Assembly (NCBI GenBank): GCA_964558655.1 | Contig: CAZLEX010000001.1 | Coordinates: forward strand, 1-64,000 | Source of the DNA: RGIG6353 sp964558655 | Lineage (GTDB): Bacteria; Bacillota; Clostridia; Oscillospirales; SIG627 | Length of the DNA: 64,000 nucleotides | Direction of reading: 5' to 3' | Made by a program: the position numbers and the translations under genes | Notes under the pieces: model-generated | What the model saw: the letters and a program-made list of their open reading frames with translations, nothing else | The model's database searches: none | Told to the model about the DNA's origin: nothing | Shown: piece after piece, positions 53,063 to 60,773 of the stretch | Layout of the letters: the number at the start of each line of letters is the position of its first letter | How positions within the stretch are numbered: the first letter of the stretch is position 1

Positions 53063-53535
53063 TTATTTTTCCGGTAATTTCAAAAAACGCTTGTTATTCA
53101 TCTTTTCATTTGTGATATAATTACCATCTAAAAATAATACATATGTTGTAATTGGCGTCGGGGCTTTTTGAGCTTGTTCTTTGCTCTGCAAATGAATTGC
53201 TTTAAATTGTAGTGCTTTTTTGCAATCTTTTCAATTACAGGAAATTTTGCATTAAGCAGGCATTGATTTGTGTAATACAAAACATAACCTTCTTTTTCGT
53301 CAGTATGCAGATGTTTTGCACACTCTTTGACTTACGGCAATACGGCATTTTCAGCAGCGGGTATATATTCAATAAAACACATGTACTTTTCAGAAAAACC
53401 AACCCATCTTCAAACCGATTCGATAACCAGGCTTTTTTGAAGACACTTGAATATCGTTGTTATTGGAAATCGCACAACATATATGTTCTTTTACTATGTT
53501 TTCGTTTGTAACCTTAATGTAATCCAGTATATAAA
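53063..53535 (-). pseudogene. decayed GNAT acetyltransferase with YoaP domain
   Basis: Minus-strand translation in changing frames gives IKVTNENIVKEHICCAISNN, SNRFEDGLVFLKS, CFIEYIPAAENAVLP, then EGYVLYYTNQCLLNAKFPVI, KEQAQKAPTPITTYVLFLDG, and NYITNEKMNNKRFLKLPEK. These blocks match GNAT proteins with a C-terminal YoaP domain. A large block between the PAAENA motif and the VKECAKHL segment is absent (probably the GNAT core), and several frameshifts separate the rest. So the gene is dead; only short open stretches remain. Confidence 0.75.
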
Positions 53536-53586
53536 ATTTTCTCCAAGTTAGATTTTCCCATATCATTATAAAATTTGATTTTTTAA

Positions 53587-54107
53587 TTAAATAACATATT
53601 CGTATAATTCATAATTTGTCCAACCAGTATCTTCATAATACATTTTTAGTGTATCCATATACTGAAAACCCATCCGTGTGTAGAGATTTTTGGCCGGAAT
53701 GTTACCTTTAAGCACATCTAATCTGATTGCTTTTTGATGATTGTCAGTCGCAATTTCGAATGCTTTTTTACCATCAACTTAGCATAGCCTTTTCCGAAAT
53801 GAGTCGGATGAATACCAAGTGCATGTATTACAGTAATTTCATTTTCCTTTGCGTTAGTTTGCCAATGAAATTTTTTGTAACCATCATTATATTGATGATT
53901 CAATATCATTGCTGCAATAATCTCGCTATTCTCCATACCTATATATAGTTCTTCATTAGCAATAGAATTTTGAATAAATTCAGGAGAAGGGTAAATATCT
54001 TTTTTCCAGCCTATCTTATACAAAGAATTCTGCATACCGTCAATCAGAGAATGATAAAAAAACATAACGGCATCACATTGATTCTCGTTTGCCTTAATAA
54101 TAATCAT
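53587..54107 (-). pseudogene. GNAT acetyltransferase broken by one frameshift
   Basis: Starts at MIIIKANENQ behind AGGAGG and runs through HALGIHPTHFGKGYAKLMVKK, the acetyl-CoA loop. One base appears lost in a run of A (T6 on the plus strand, 53764-53769). Correcting it joins AFEIATDNHQKAIRLDVLKG, NIPAKNLYTRMGFQYMD and YELYEYVI up to the stop at 53587. The corrected product would be about 173 aa, a complete N-acetyltransferase. It may be a recent loss or a sequencing error in a homopolymer. Confidence 0.8.
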
Positions 54108-54211
54108 TTCAGTACCTCCTAAATTCCGACGATTTAACTTTTTAAACACTTACAGAAAAAGAGAGTTGATATCACTTGACAATAATTTTTTTCAGATGAA
54201 GCATTATAAAT

Positions 54212-55393
54212 TTATTTGGATTCGTTTAACAAAAACAGTGCACACAATGCGGCAAAAACAGCCCATATAATAAACATCGGAGAATATCCTAACGATTCTA
54301 CCAGTATTCCGAAGATAACCGAGCCGATTGAAGCACCCGAATATGTTAAAACATCCATATAACTCGATACGGAGGAAACACAGCCTCTTTCAAGATAACG
54401 AGCCGGAAAAACGGAAGTTACCGTCGTATTAGCCATGGCAATTGTACAGGCAATTCCTCCGAAACAAATAAGTGAAGCCCAGAGAGGTAAGAATCCGATT
54501 GCAAGAAATGCGGAAAGCAAAGCACAAATTCCCAAAGAAATACACGCAACGAGATTTTCGTTGTTGTGACAAATTTTTAATACAGGCAAAAAGACAATTC
54601 TTCCGATAAGTGTCAAAAATGGGATAATAAATACATAAAGAGCAAGATTTTCAAGTTTAAGTCCAAAACAAGCTGTAAAAAACAGACCAAACCATACATT
54701 TACATTATCTTTTATGACTCCGTGAAGAAATGACGGTATTATCATTCTCTTAAATGCCGGATCGCGAAATAATTCGGATAAAGGCATTGGCGGTAGGCTT
54801 TGCTTTCCGGTTTTTTTACTGTCGTGTACAAATATGAGAAAAAGTAATGCGGTAATAAAAGTTATGATTGCGGGTAAGAAAAATCCTGCCGAAACGCTGT
54901 CAAAAAAAGATATTCCGAAATTTGCTACGACAACTCCCAAAATACTTCCTGTACCGACGCAGGTAGCAAGAAGTGAGACTACGGATGCTCTTTTTTCGGC
55001 GGTGAATTTTGAAGATACAATTCTTAATATCGGTCCCCATACAAGCGATTGGGCAATACCGTTTAAAAACCATACTGTATATAAGACTCCTATCGGAAAG
55101 AAAAAACCGAAAATAAAATTTGTAATTGATGATAGAAAAAGTCCTCCTACGATAAGCATTTTCGGAGGAAGTTTGTCTCCTGCTCTTCCGAGTAAAATTT
55201 TTCCGAAAGCATATGCCGCAAGAAACAGAGAAGAGATTAAGCCTATTTGTGAATCCGTCATTATGCCAAGTTCCTTTATTCCGACTGAGGCTACCGAGAA
55301 GTTAAGGCGACAGAGGTAGACACAACTGTAAGCGATGTAAGAAAATAAAGCAACAACAGTTCCGCGTGTTAGATGTTTATCATTTTGATTCAT
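54212..55393 (-). CDS. MFS transporter (organophosphate:Pi antiporter-like)
   Basis: 393 aa, about 12 membrane helices. The N-terminal half contains CRLNFSVASVGI, LFLAAYAFGKILLGRAGDKL (the intracellular loop signature) and NGIAQSLVWGP, which recall the UhpT/GlpT branch; the C-terminal half is less diagnostic. Likely moves a sugar phosphate or other small anion. It has its own promoter (55445-55473) and stands alone between a decayed acetyltransferase and a lipoprotein gene. Start behind GAGG. Confidence 0.8.
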   Translation of the reverse strand: MNQNDKHLTRGTVVALFSYIAYSCVYLCRLNFSVASVGIKELGIMTDSQIGLISSLFLAAYAFGKILLGRAGDKLPPKMLIVGGLFLSSITNFIFGFFFPIGVLYTVWFLNGIAQSLVWGPILRIVSSKFTAEKRASVVSLLATCVGTGSILGVVVANFGISFFDSVSAGFFLPAIITFITALLFLIFVHDSKKTGKQSLPPMPLSELFRDPAFKRMIIPSFLHGVIKDNVNVWFGLFFTACFGLKLENLALYVFIIPFLTLIGRIVFLPVLKICHNNENLVACISLGICALLSAFLAIGFLPLWASLICFGGIACTIAMANTTVTSVFPARYLERGCVSSVSSYMDVLTYSGASIGSVIFGILVESLGYSPMFIIWAVFAALCALFLLNESK

Positions 55394-55444
55394 TATATTA
55401 CCTCAAATTTATCAAAAATTTATATAATATCAGACAGGAATAAT

Positions 55445-55473
55445 ATTCTATTACAAAAGCCGAAATTTGTCAA
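55445..55473 (-). promoter_or_regulatory. MFS gene promoter
   Basis: Minus strand TTGACA (55468-55473), a 17-base spacer, TAGAAT (55445-55450), 52 bases before the start codon. Confidence 0.7.
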
Positions 55474-55530
55474 GATTTATCATGTTTGGGTATGTTTAAA
55501 TAAATAAAAATCTGTTTTTATCCGTAAAAA

Positions 55531-55567
55531 TATGCACCTCTGTAAGTATTTTACTTCGAGGTGCATA
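55531..55567. terminator. terminator of the lipoprotein gene
   Basis: Arms TATGCACCTC (55531-55540) and GAGGTGCATA (55558-55567) with an inner AAGTA/TACTT stem and T-runs on both sides. A hairpin of similar sequence is at 60048. Confidence 0.8.
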
Positions 55568-55593
55568 TAATTTTTTAGTTTATTGTTTTTATT

Positions 55594-56349
55594 TTAGTCA
55601 TTAATCCAGAAAAAATTATTGAGAATTTGACTGTTTAAATTTTCCGGAGATGAAGTAATCGCAAGTTCGACTAAATATCCTTCATTTTTGAAAACAACAT
55701 ATGTTTGATATAAAACATTTCCGTTAATTTCAGCCGAAATATCCAACGCATCAACTTCTCGGTTGCCGATATTTACTTTTTTGTATTCTCCGGTTACATT
55801 TTCATAACCAGAATTCACCAAAGCACGCTGTATAATACCGTCTTCAAGATATTCGGAAATTGAAATGGCTTTGTAATCGTCTGCTGTCATTTTGGTTGTG
55901 GAAAGAGTAACATTGTTTAAACCGGTTGCATCGGAAGCATACAAATCACAAACGGTCTTAATTTTTTCCGCCGCTTCAACAAATTCGTCAAAATCGGTTG
56001 CGTCATTCAAACCGTTGAGAATCATAAGATCTTTATCGCTTTTAAAGCTCCATGAATCGCTTGCTTTGAATCCAAGACCTAAAAAAGTGTTTTTCCAAGT
56101 GTTTCCATCAACATCAGAACAAAGGAAAATGTCTTTTATATCCAAAGAAGAAGTCTCAATTTCGGTATAGTTGTCATTATCGTCATTATCACCGTCTAAG
56201 TCGGAAATATCGTCAATCGGATTTGTCGTTGCCGGTGTTTTATCTGTTGTGGTAGGATTGTTATTATCGCCCTGTTCTTCTTCTTTGTTGCAGGAAGCAA
56301 AACATAAAACGAAAGATAAAACAAGCATTAAAATTAAAAATTTTTTCAT
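55594..56349 (-). CDS. lipoprotein of unknown function
   Basis: 251 aa. Type II signal peptide with lipobox LCFASC (Cys at about residue 20), then an acidic Asp/Asn/Thr-rich linker (about 22-68), and a compact domain of about 180 residues with the pattern TWKNTFLGLGFKASDSWSF near 89. That start resembles proteins with internal fold repeats of secreted stress proteins but I cannot name a family. Anchored on the outer face of the membrane. Own promoter and terminator. Confidence 0.7.
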   Translation of the reverse strand: MKKFLILMLVLSFVLCFASCNKEEEQGDNNNPTTTDKTPATTNPIDDISDLDGDNDDNDNYTEIETSSLDIKDIFLCSDVDGNTWKNTFLGLGFKASDSWSFKSDKDLMILNGLNDATDFDEFVEAAEKIKTVCDLYASDATGLNNVTLSTTKMTADDYKAISISEYLEDGIIQRALVNSGYENVTGEYKKVNIGNREVDALDISAEINGNVLYQTYVVFKNEGYLVELAITSSPENLNSQILNNFFWIND

Positions 56350-56411
56350 AAAATTCTCCCGTATAGATCTTAAAACTATTCATTTGTTAATGTGAAAAGA
56401 TATTACACTAC

Positions 56412-56440
56412 ATTATAACACAAATAAATAAAATTGACAA
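56412..56440 (-). promoter_or_regulatory. lipoprotein gene promoter
   Basis: Minus strand TTGTCA (56435-56440), a 17-base spacer, perfect TATAAT (56412-56417). Confidence 0.7.
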
Positions 56441-56510
56441 GTGCTTTTAAAAAATCCGTTATTTTAAACTAAAAAAAAGAAAATTTTTAAGCGAGTTGCC
56501 GAAACAGCGA

Positions 56511-56538
56511 AATAAAGGCTTCTCTTGAAGCCTTTATT
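56511..56538. terminator. terminator after the CNNM/CorC gene
   Basis: 12-bp perfect stem AATAAAGGCTTC/GAAGCCTTTATT with a TCTT loop and T-rich flanks; also insulates the lipoprotein gene. Confidence 0.75.
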
Positions 56539-56597
56539 TTTTATACAATTCAAGCGATTTACAGATTGAGTTTGTATAGAGATATCTATCACTAACT

Positions 56598-57872
56598 TTA
56601 TTCGTTACCTTTGTTTTTTTCTTCCTGATCTTCTTCGGGTTTTTCAAGCAGTTCAACGCGAACTAAAGTTACTCGATGAGATTCGCATTTTTCAACTTTA
56701 AAAATTGCGAACTCGGACTCATATATGTCACCTTCGTCAGGAACTTTTTCAAGCTTCTCGGCAAGCCACCCGCCGAGAGAGACACTGTCCGATTCAATTT
56801 CACTCAGGTCAAATTTTTCACAAAAGTCGTCTACGGAAACAGTCCCGTCTACAAGATATGTTCTTTCGCCTATTTCATTGTATTCTTCGATAACTTCGTC
56901 GTGTTCGTCCCAAATATCTCCTACAAGTTCCTCAAGGATATCTTCCATTGTAACTATTCCCAAAGTACCGCCGTATTCGTCAAGTACAACGGCTATATGA
57001 GATTTTTCTTCCTGAAGCAGTTTGAGCAGATTAGATATTTTCTCTGTTTGATGAACGAACAGCGGAGGAGACCAAATATCTTTTATATCACCTTCGTATA
57101 CGCCGCCGTTTACATAAAAATCTTTTTGATGTATAACTCCGACGATATTGTCTATGTTGTCTTCGTAAATAAGAAGCCGTGAAAAACGGGTTTGAGTGAA
57201 AGTTTCGGCAATTTCTTCTTTTGTTGCATCTGACGGAAGAGCTTCAAGATCTACTCTGTGCGTAAGAATTTCTTCGGCACGCTGATCGGTGAATTCAATA
57301 ACATTTTTCAGAAGTTCTCCTTCATCTGTATCAATACTTCCTTCTTGCTGACCTTCTTCAACAAGAATGAGCAGTTCTTCCTGAGAGACCCCCTCTTCTT
57401 CTTTTGAACCAAATAATTTAAATATTAATTTACGCCACAACGAAAAAAGTGCTGTTATCGGCATCATGAGTGTCAGAAAAAATTTTAAAATTTGTGCTGT
57501 CGACATTGAAAAAGATTCCGAATGAACCCGTGCCAAAGTTTTTGGCGTAATTTCTCCGAAAACAAGGACTATAACCGTTGCAACAATTGTTGAAACCGTG
57601 GCACCGATTTGCTGATTTTTCAAAATATCAACAAAAAGCAATGTAGCAATTGAAGAAAACAGTATATTGACTATGTTGTTTCCTATAAGAATTGTAGAAA
57701 TAAGTTTATCGTATTTTTCGGAAAGTTTAAGCACAAGGTCGGCTTTTTTATTCCCTTTTTCCGCAAGGGCTTTCAGTTTTGTTTTATTAACTGTCGAAAA
57801 AGCGGTCTCGGTAGCCGAAAAATAGGCTGACATTACAAGACATACCGCCATAATTGTTATGTATACTGTCAT
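56598..57872 (-). CDS. CNNM/CorC (hemolysin family) membrane protein, probable Mg2+ transporter
   Basis: 424 aa. N-terminal DUF21/CNNM membrane domain (about 1-180, with YFSATETAFSTVNKTKLKAL and ILIGNNIVNILFSSIATLL), two CBS domains (about 195-325; SRLLIYEDNIDNIVGVIH, HIAVVLDEYGGTLGIVTMED), and the CorC/HlyC C-terminal domain (FAIFKVEKCESHRVTLVRV). Family members export Mg2+ (MpfA in Bacillus, CNNM in animals). A long untranslated leader with an ORF and a terminator precedes it. The start overlaps the leader ORF stop (ATGA), with AAGGAGGA upstream. Confidence 0.9.
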   Translation of the reverse strand: MTVYITIMAVCLVMSAYFSATETAFSTVNKTKLKALAEKGNKKADLVLKLSEKYDKLISTILIGNNIVNILFSSIATLLFVDILKNQQIGATVSTIVATVIVLVFGEITPKTLARVHSESFSMSTAQILKFFLTLMMPITALFSLWRKLIFKLFGSKEEEGVSQEELLILVEEGQQEGSIDTDEGELLKNVIEFTDQRAEEILTHRVDLEALPSDATKEEIAETFTQTRFSRLLIYEDNIDNIVGVIHQKDFYVNGGVYEGDIKDIWSPPLFVHQTEKISNLLKLLQEEKSHIAVVLDEYGGTLGIVTMEDILEELVGDIWDEHDEVIEEYNEIGERTYLVDGTVSVDDFCEKFDLSEIESDSVSLGGWLAEKLEKVPDEGDIYESEFAIFKVEKCESHRVTLVRVELLEKPEEDQEEKNKGNE

Positions 57873-58006
57873 GCGAACAAATCCTCCTTAAAAATAGACA
57901 CAAAAAGGCATACCTGCACACTTCTTGCAAGTGCAGATATGCCAAAATCTATATCATTATTAAAAAAGTAAGTATTCGCGTCGGGATCGCAACTGCCACC
58001 GTCCAT
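57869..58006 (-). CDS. acidic leader peptide upstream of the CNNM/CorC gene (45 aa)
   Basis: Starts MDGGSCDPDANTYFFNNDID and has Asp at residues 2, 7, 9, 18 and 20 and the run DPD at 7-9; the rest is ordinary and hydrophobic. It sits 12 bases after AGGAGG, in a transcript that starts from a perfect promoter, and its stop overlaps the start codon of the transporter. An intrinsic terminator occupies codons 22-46 or so. Acidic/proline-rich N-terminal peptides destabilise ribosomes when Mg2+ is low, as in the MgtL leader. I infer a sensing leader; I recognise no named family. Confidence 0.6.
   Translation of the reverse strand: MDGGSCDPDANTYFFNNDIDFGISALARSVQVCLFVSIFKEDLFA
57907..57943 (-). terminator. 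intrinsic terminator inside the leader ORF (candidate attenuator)
   Basis: On the minus strand a 13-bp stem (GGCATATCTGCAC pairing with GTGCAGGTATGCC, one or two imperfect positions) is followed by TTTTTGTG. It lies downstream of the leader ORF start and upstream of the CNNM/CorC gene, so transcription must pass it. Confidence 0.7.
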
Positions 58007-58044
58007 TTTGACTATCATCCTCCTTAAGTAATACAGTTTGTAGA

Positions 58045-58073
58045 ATTATAACAAATAAATCTGTGCTTGTCAA
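58045..58073 (-). promoter_or_regulatory. promoter of the CNNM/CorC leader
   Basis: Minus strand TTGACA (58068-58073), a 17-base spacer and TATAAT (58045-58050): full consensus. Transcription would begin about 165 bases before the transporter start. Confidence 0.85.
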
Positions 58074-58146
58074 GGGCTTTATTGCATTTTAACAAAAAAG
58101 TTATGTTTAAACTAAGGTAAAAAACATACGGTGACAGCCAATTTAT

Positions 58147-59787
58147 TTATTCGACATTTGCTCCGAACCGTTTTATTTTGCGTGTAGTCGTTTTTTCGAG
58201 TGCTTCGCTCAAAATTTCTATTTTTTTAATATGTTTGTAACTCGGTATTTTTTCGTTAACCGTTTCTATTACGCTTTTTATAATTTTTTCGGTTTCCTCT
58301 TTGGAAGGAATGTGCCCTAACTTACTCTGAATATAGTCGAGTTTCGGAAAAATCTTTGCTTTTATTACTGTGCGTCCGGATTTTTTGTCTTCTACAACAA
58401 TAACATCGGACACCTCATCGTTCAAAGAAATTCGTCCTTCAAGTTCTTCCGGAAATATATTTTTTCCGTTTTCCGAAACGATTACATTTTTAATTCTTCC
58501 CTTTATGTACAATTCTCCGTCATTTCCCACGACACCGAGATCCCCTGTATGAAACCAACCGTCACGAATAACCGCTTCGGTTGCAGCCGTGTCGTTAAAG
58601 TATCCCAGCATAATATTCTCTCCTCGTGCAATTATCTCGCCGACTCCCTCGCTATTTGGGCAATCGATTTTTAATTCCACCCCGGGTATAGCAATTCCGG
58701 TAGAAAGAGCATTGAAATAAAAATCGCTGTTACCTGCCAAAAGCGGAGAACACTCTGTAAGACCATATCCTTGAAGAGTTCTAATCCCCAATGCCGTAAA
58801 ATCATCTACAAGCGAAGTGTCCAATTCGGCAGCTCCGACAATAAAAAGTCTCAAATTTCCACCGAGTGTTTTTCTTACTTTGCTCTGTATGATGTTTCTC
58901 ATGAAGAAAGGAAGTTTTTTCAAACCGTATGCTAACCCGTTTTCCTCAAAATATTGCTTGTATTTTTGCGGACAGCCGTCAATTACGGACGATTTTATGC
59001 GTCTGGAAAGAATAGCAAGCAATTCGGGAACAACAACCAAAACGCTGGGAGAATATTCGCGGATACTTCTTGCAATTGTTTGAAGCGATTCCGTATAACA
59101 AATACATGCACCGCGTGATAAAATCAAAAGGCAGTTCAATGTACATTCATAAGTATGATGTAGCGGCAAAACAGACATTGTTTTGTCGTTATCAAAAATT
59201 TTCACAACGCTTACAGTTTGATAAATATTCGAAAGAATGTTATTTTGAGAAAGCATTACACCTTTGGAAGAACCTGTTGTTCCCGAAGTAAAAAGGAGGA
59301 CGCTCATTTCGTCTTTGCTTTTTACAATCATATCTGTTTCTTTTCTTTCGGCAGATATATCATTGTCAACAATTTCCGAAAGTTCATCAAAAGATACTCG
59401 GTTTAAATTTGCGGAAATTTTTTCGGAAACTTTTAAATCGCAAAAAATCACTTTACATTCGGCAAGCATAAAAAAATCTTTAATATCGGTTCCGGCGAGT
59501 TCCTTATCAATAGGTACCGCCACTCCTACCGTTGCCGCACAAATATAAGATAATACCCATTCGTAACAATTTTTTCCGGAAATTGCGATTTTAGCTCCTT
59601 TGTATCCGTTTTTTATAAGATAGGAACACATTTTGTAAAAATGTTCTCTGAATTCCGAAAAAGTAATTTCACGATATTCGCCATTCTTTAATTTTATCTG
59701 AAATGCCTTTCGATTTTTAAATTTTTCGGCAATATAATTTACCATATCGCAAAAGCTTTCAAATTTTGGAGCGTTATATGTTTTCAT
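58147..59787 (-). CDS. AMP-forming acyl-CoA synthetase/ligase
   Basis: 546 aa. ANL fold with LLFTSGTTGSSKGVMLSQNN (P-loop), LQGYGLTECSPLLAGN (adenylation motif), GWFHTGDLGVVGNDGELYIKGR and a C-terminal Lys in TTRKIKR for the adenylation step. Resembles long-chain fatty-acid CoA ligases, or ligases delivering acyl groups to a carrier. Single gene with its own promoter. AGGAG precedes the ATG. Substrate not readable from the sequence. Confidence 0.87.
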   Translation of the reverse strand: MKTYNAPKFESFCDMVNYIAEKFKNRKAFQIKLKNGEYREITFSEFREHFYKMCSYLIKNGYKGAKIAISGKNCYEWVLSYICAATVGVAVPIDKELAGTDIKDFFMLAECKVIFCDLKVSEKISANLNRVSFDELSEIVDNDISAERKETDMIVKSKDEMSVLLFTSGTTGSSKGVMLSQNNILSNIYQTVSVVKIFDNDKTMSVLPLHHTYECTLNCLLILSRGACICYTESLQTIARSIREYSPSVLVVVPELLAILSRRIKSSVIDGCPQKYKQYFEENGLAYGLKKLPFFMRNIIQSKVRKTLGGNLRLFIVGAAELDTSLVDDFTALGIRTLQGYGLTECSPLLAGNSDFYFNALSTGIAIPGVELKIDCPNSEGVGEIIARGENIMLGYFNDTAATEAVIRDGWFHTGDLGVVGNDGELYIKGRIKNVIVSENGKNIFPEELEGRISLNDEVSDVIVVEDKKSGRTVIKAKIFPKLDYIQSKLGHIPSKEETEKIIKSVIETVNEKIPSYKHIKKIEILSEALEKTTTRKIKRFGANVE

Positions 59788-59843
59788 TTGTTCCTCCGTA
59801 ACTCGTTTTGTTTTTTTGACTTTGTTATCTGGTTTTCGATACT

Positions 59844-59872
59844 ATGTTACCATATTTTTCGAACCATGTCAA
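59844..59872 (-). promoter_or_regulatory. acyl-CoA ligase promoter
   Basis: Minus strand TTGACA (59867-59872), a 17-base spacer, TAACAT (59844-59849). The rest of 59788-60047 shows no gene. Confidence 0.7.
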
Positions 59873-60047
59873 GCGTTTGTGCCAAAAAAGTTTCAATCGT
59901 AAAGATGAATTTTGATATTTTTCTTCGAAAGTACTGTTTTTTCATTAATTTTCGCGGAAATCTTAAATTTAAAAGATTGCGGTATCATCGGCTTGCAATT
60001 TTTTGTGAAGATATTTTAGGAAAGTTGAACCGTTTGAGTATAATAAA

Positions 60048-60088
60048 ATATGCACCTTCAAAGTACCTCTACTTTCTCCGGTGCATAT
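60048..60088. terminator. terminator of the DUF1538-PII operon
   Basis: Arms ATATGCACC (60048-60056) and GGTGCATAT (60080-60088), loop with internal AAAGTA/TACTTT pairing; flanked by A/T-rich DNA. Similar in sequence to the hairpin at 55531. Confidence 0.7.
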
Positions 60089-60103
60089 CGTTAATATATT
60101 ATG

Positions 60104-60772
60104 TTATATTTTAAAAGCTTTTTCAACGGGTACAGAACAAACAATTCCCGATGCTTCCGTCTTTAATCCGAAGTGGGTATTAATTTCATTCATTATGGCA
60201 TTTGCAATATTGTCGGATGCCAGAATAGAAACAATTTCTTTTTCTTCGGAAAGTTCCCTCTCATCTGTCATTTTAAGCGATTCGCTTCCCGCAAGTCTGG
60301 CTCGAATTACCGTACCGCCTGCTGCTCCGACACGCCTTGCACATTGCATAACTTCTTCCGTATAACCGGAATTTACCGTAACAAAAATAAGGCTGTGTTT
60401 TGTATTATTGTCCATTTTTTCAACTCCTTTATCACTCGAATCGTTCACACGGTTAAGAATTTCCGAAGTAAGCCTGTTAATTGCAGAAAGAGGCAATATC
60501 ATCAATATTCCACCGAATTTCGGCGTATATTCCACATCGGTAGAAAAAAGCGATTCTATTTGCCCGAGAATTTTTTCGGGAGCCAAACTTATAATCACAT
60601 CTTTATCGTTAGTGCCCAGACCGAAAATATCCATCATTTCCGATGGAGCCGTTCCCTGTCCGACACTTTGAAAATGCAGTTTTATATTGTTTTTTTCCAG
60701 CAATTCAACAAAAGATTTACTCTTGCCTCGCTTTATAAATGTAACAATCATTGCAATACGGTTTGTATTCAT
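60104..60772 (-). CDS. tandem PII-like (GlnB-fold) protein
   Basis: 222 aa made of two PII-type halves (about 1-112 and 120-222). Each shows a beta-alpha-beta start: MIVTFIKRGKSKSFVELLEK and SLIFVTVNSGYTEEVMQCAR, and GGTVIRARLAG is the PII ligand-loop-like segment in the second half. Canonical T-loop Tyr uridylylation residue not apparent. Follows the DUF1538 gene at once, its ribosome binding site (GGAGG) lying within that gene's 3' end, so it probably senses and controls the DUF1538 carrier. Confidence 0.78.
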   Translation of the reverse strand: MNTNRIAMIVTFIKRGKSKSFVELLEKNNIKLHFQSVGQGTAPSEMMDIFGLGTNDKDVIISLAPEKILGQIESLFSTDVEYTPKFGGILMILPLSAINRLTSEILNRVNDSSDKGVEKMDNNTKHSLIFVTVNSGYTEEVMQCARRVGAAGGTVIRARLAGSESLKMTDERELSEEKEIVSILASDNIANAIMNEINTHFGLKTEASGIVCSVPVEKAFKI

Positions 60773-60773
60773 T

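Noticed and set aside
53212..53511. A plus-strand frame of 99 codons after gyrA
   Set aside because: It is a shadow of the decayed YoaP-type gene on the minus strand; no plausible ribosome binding site or family.
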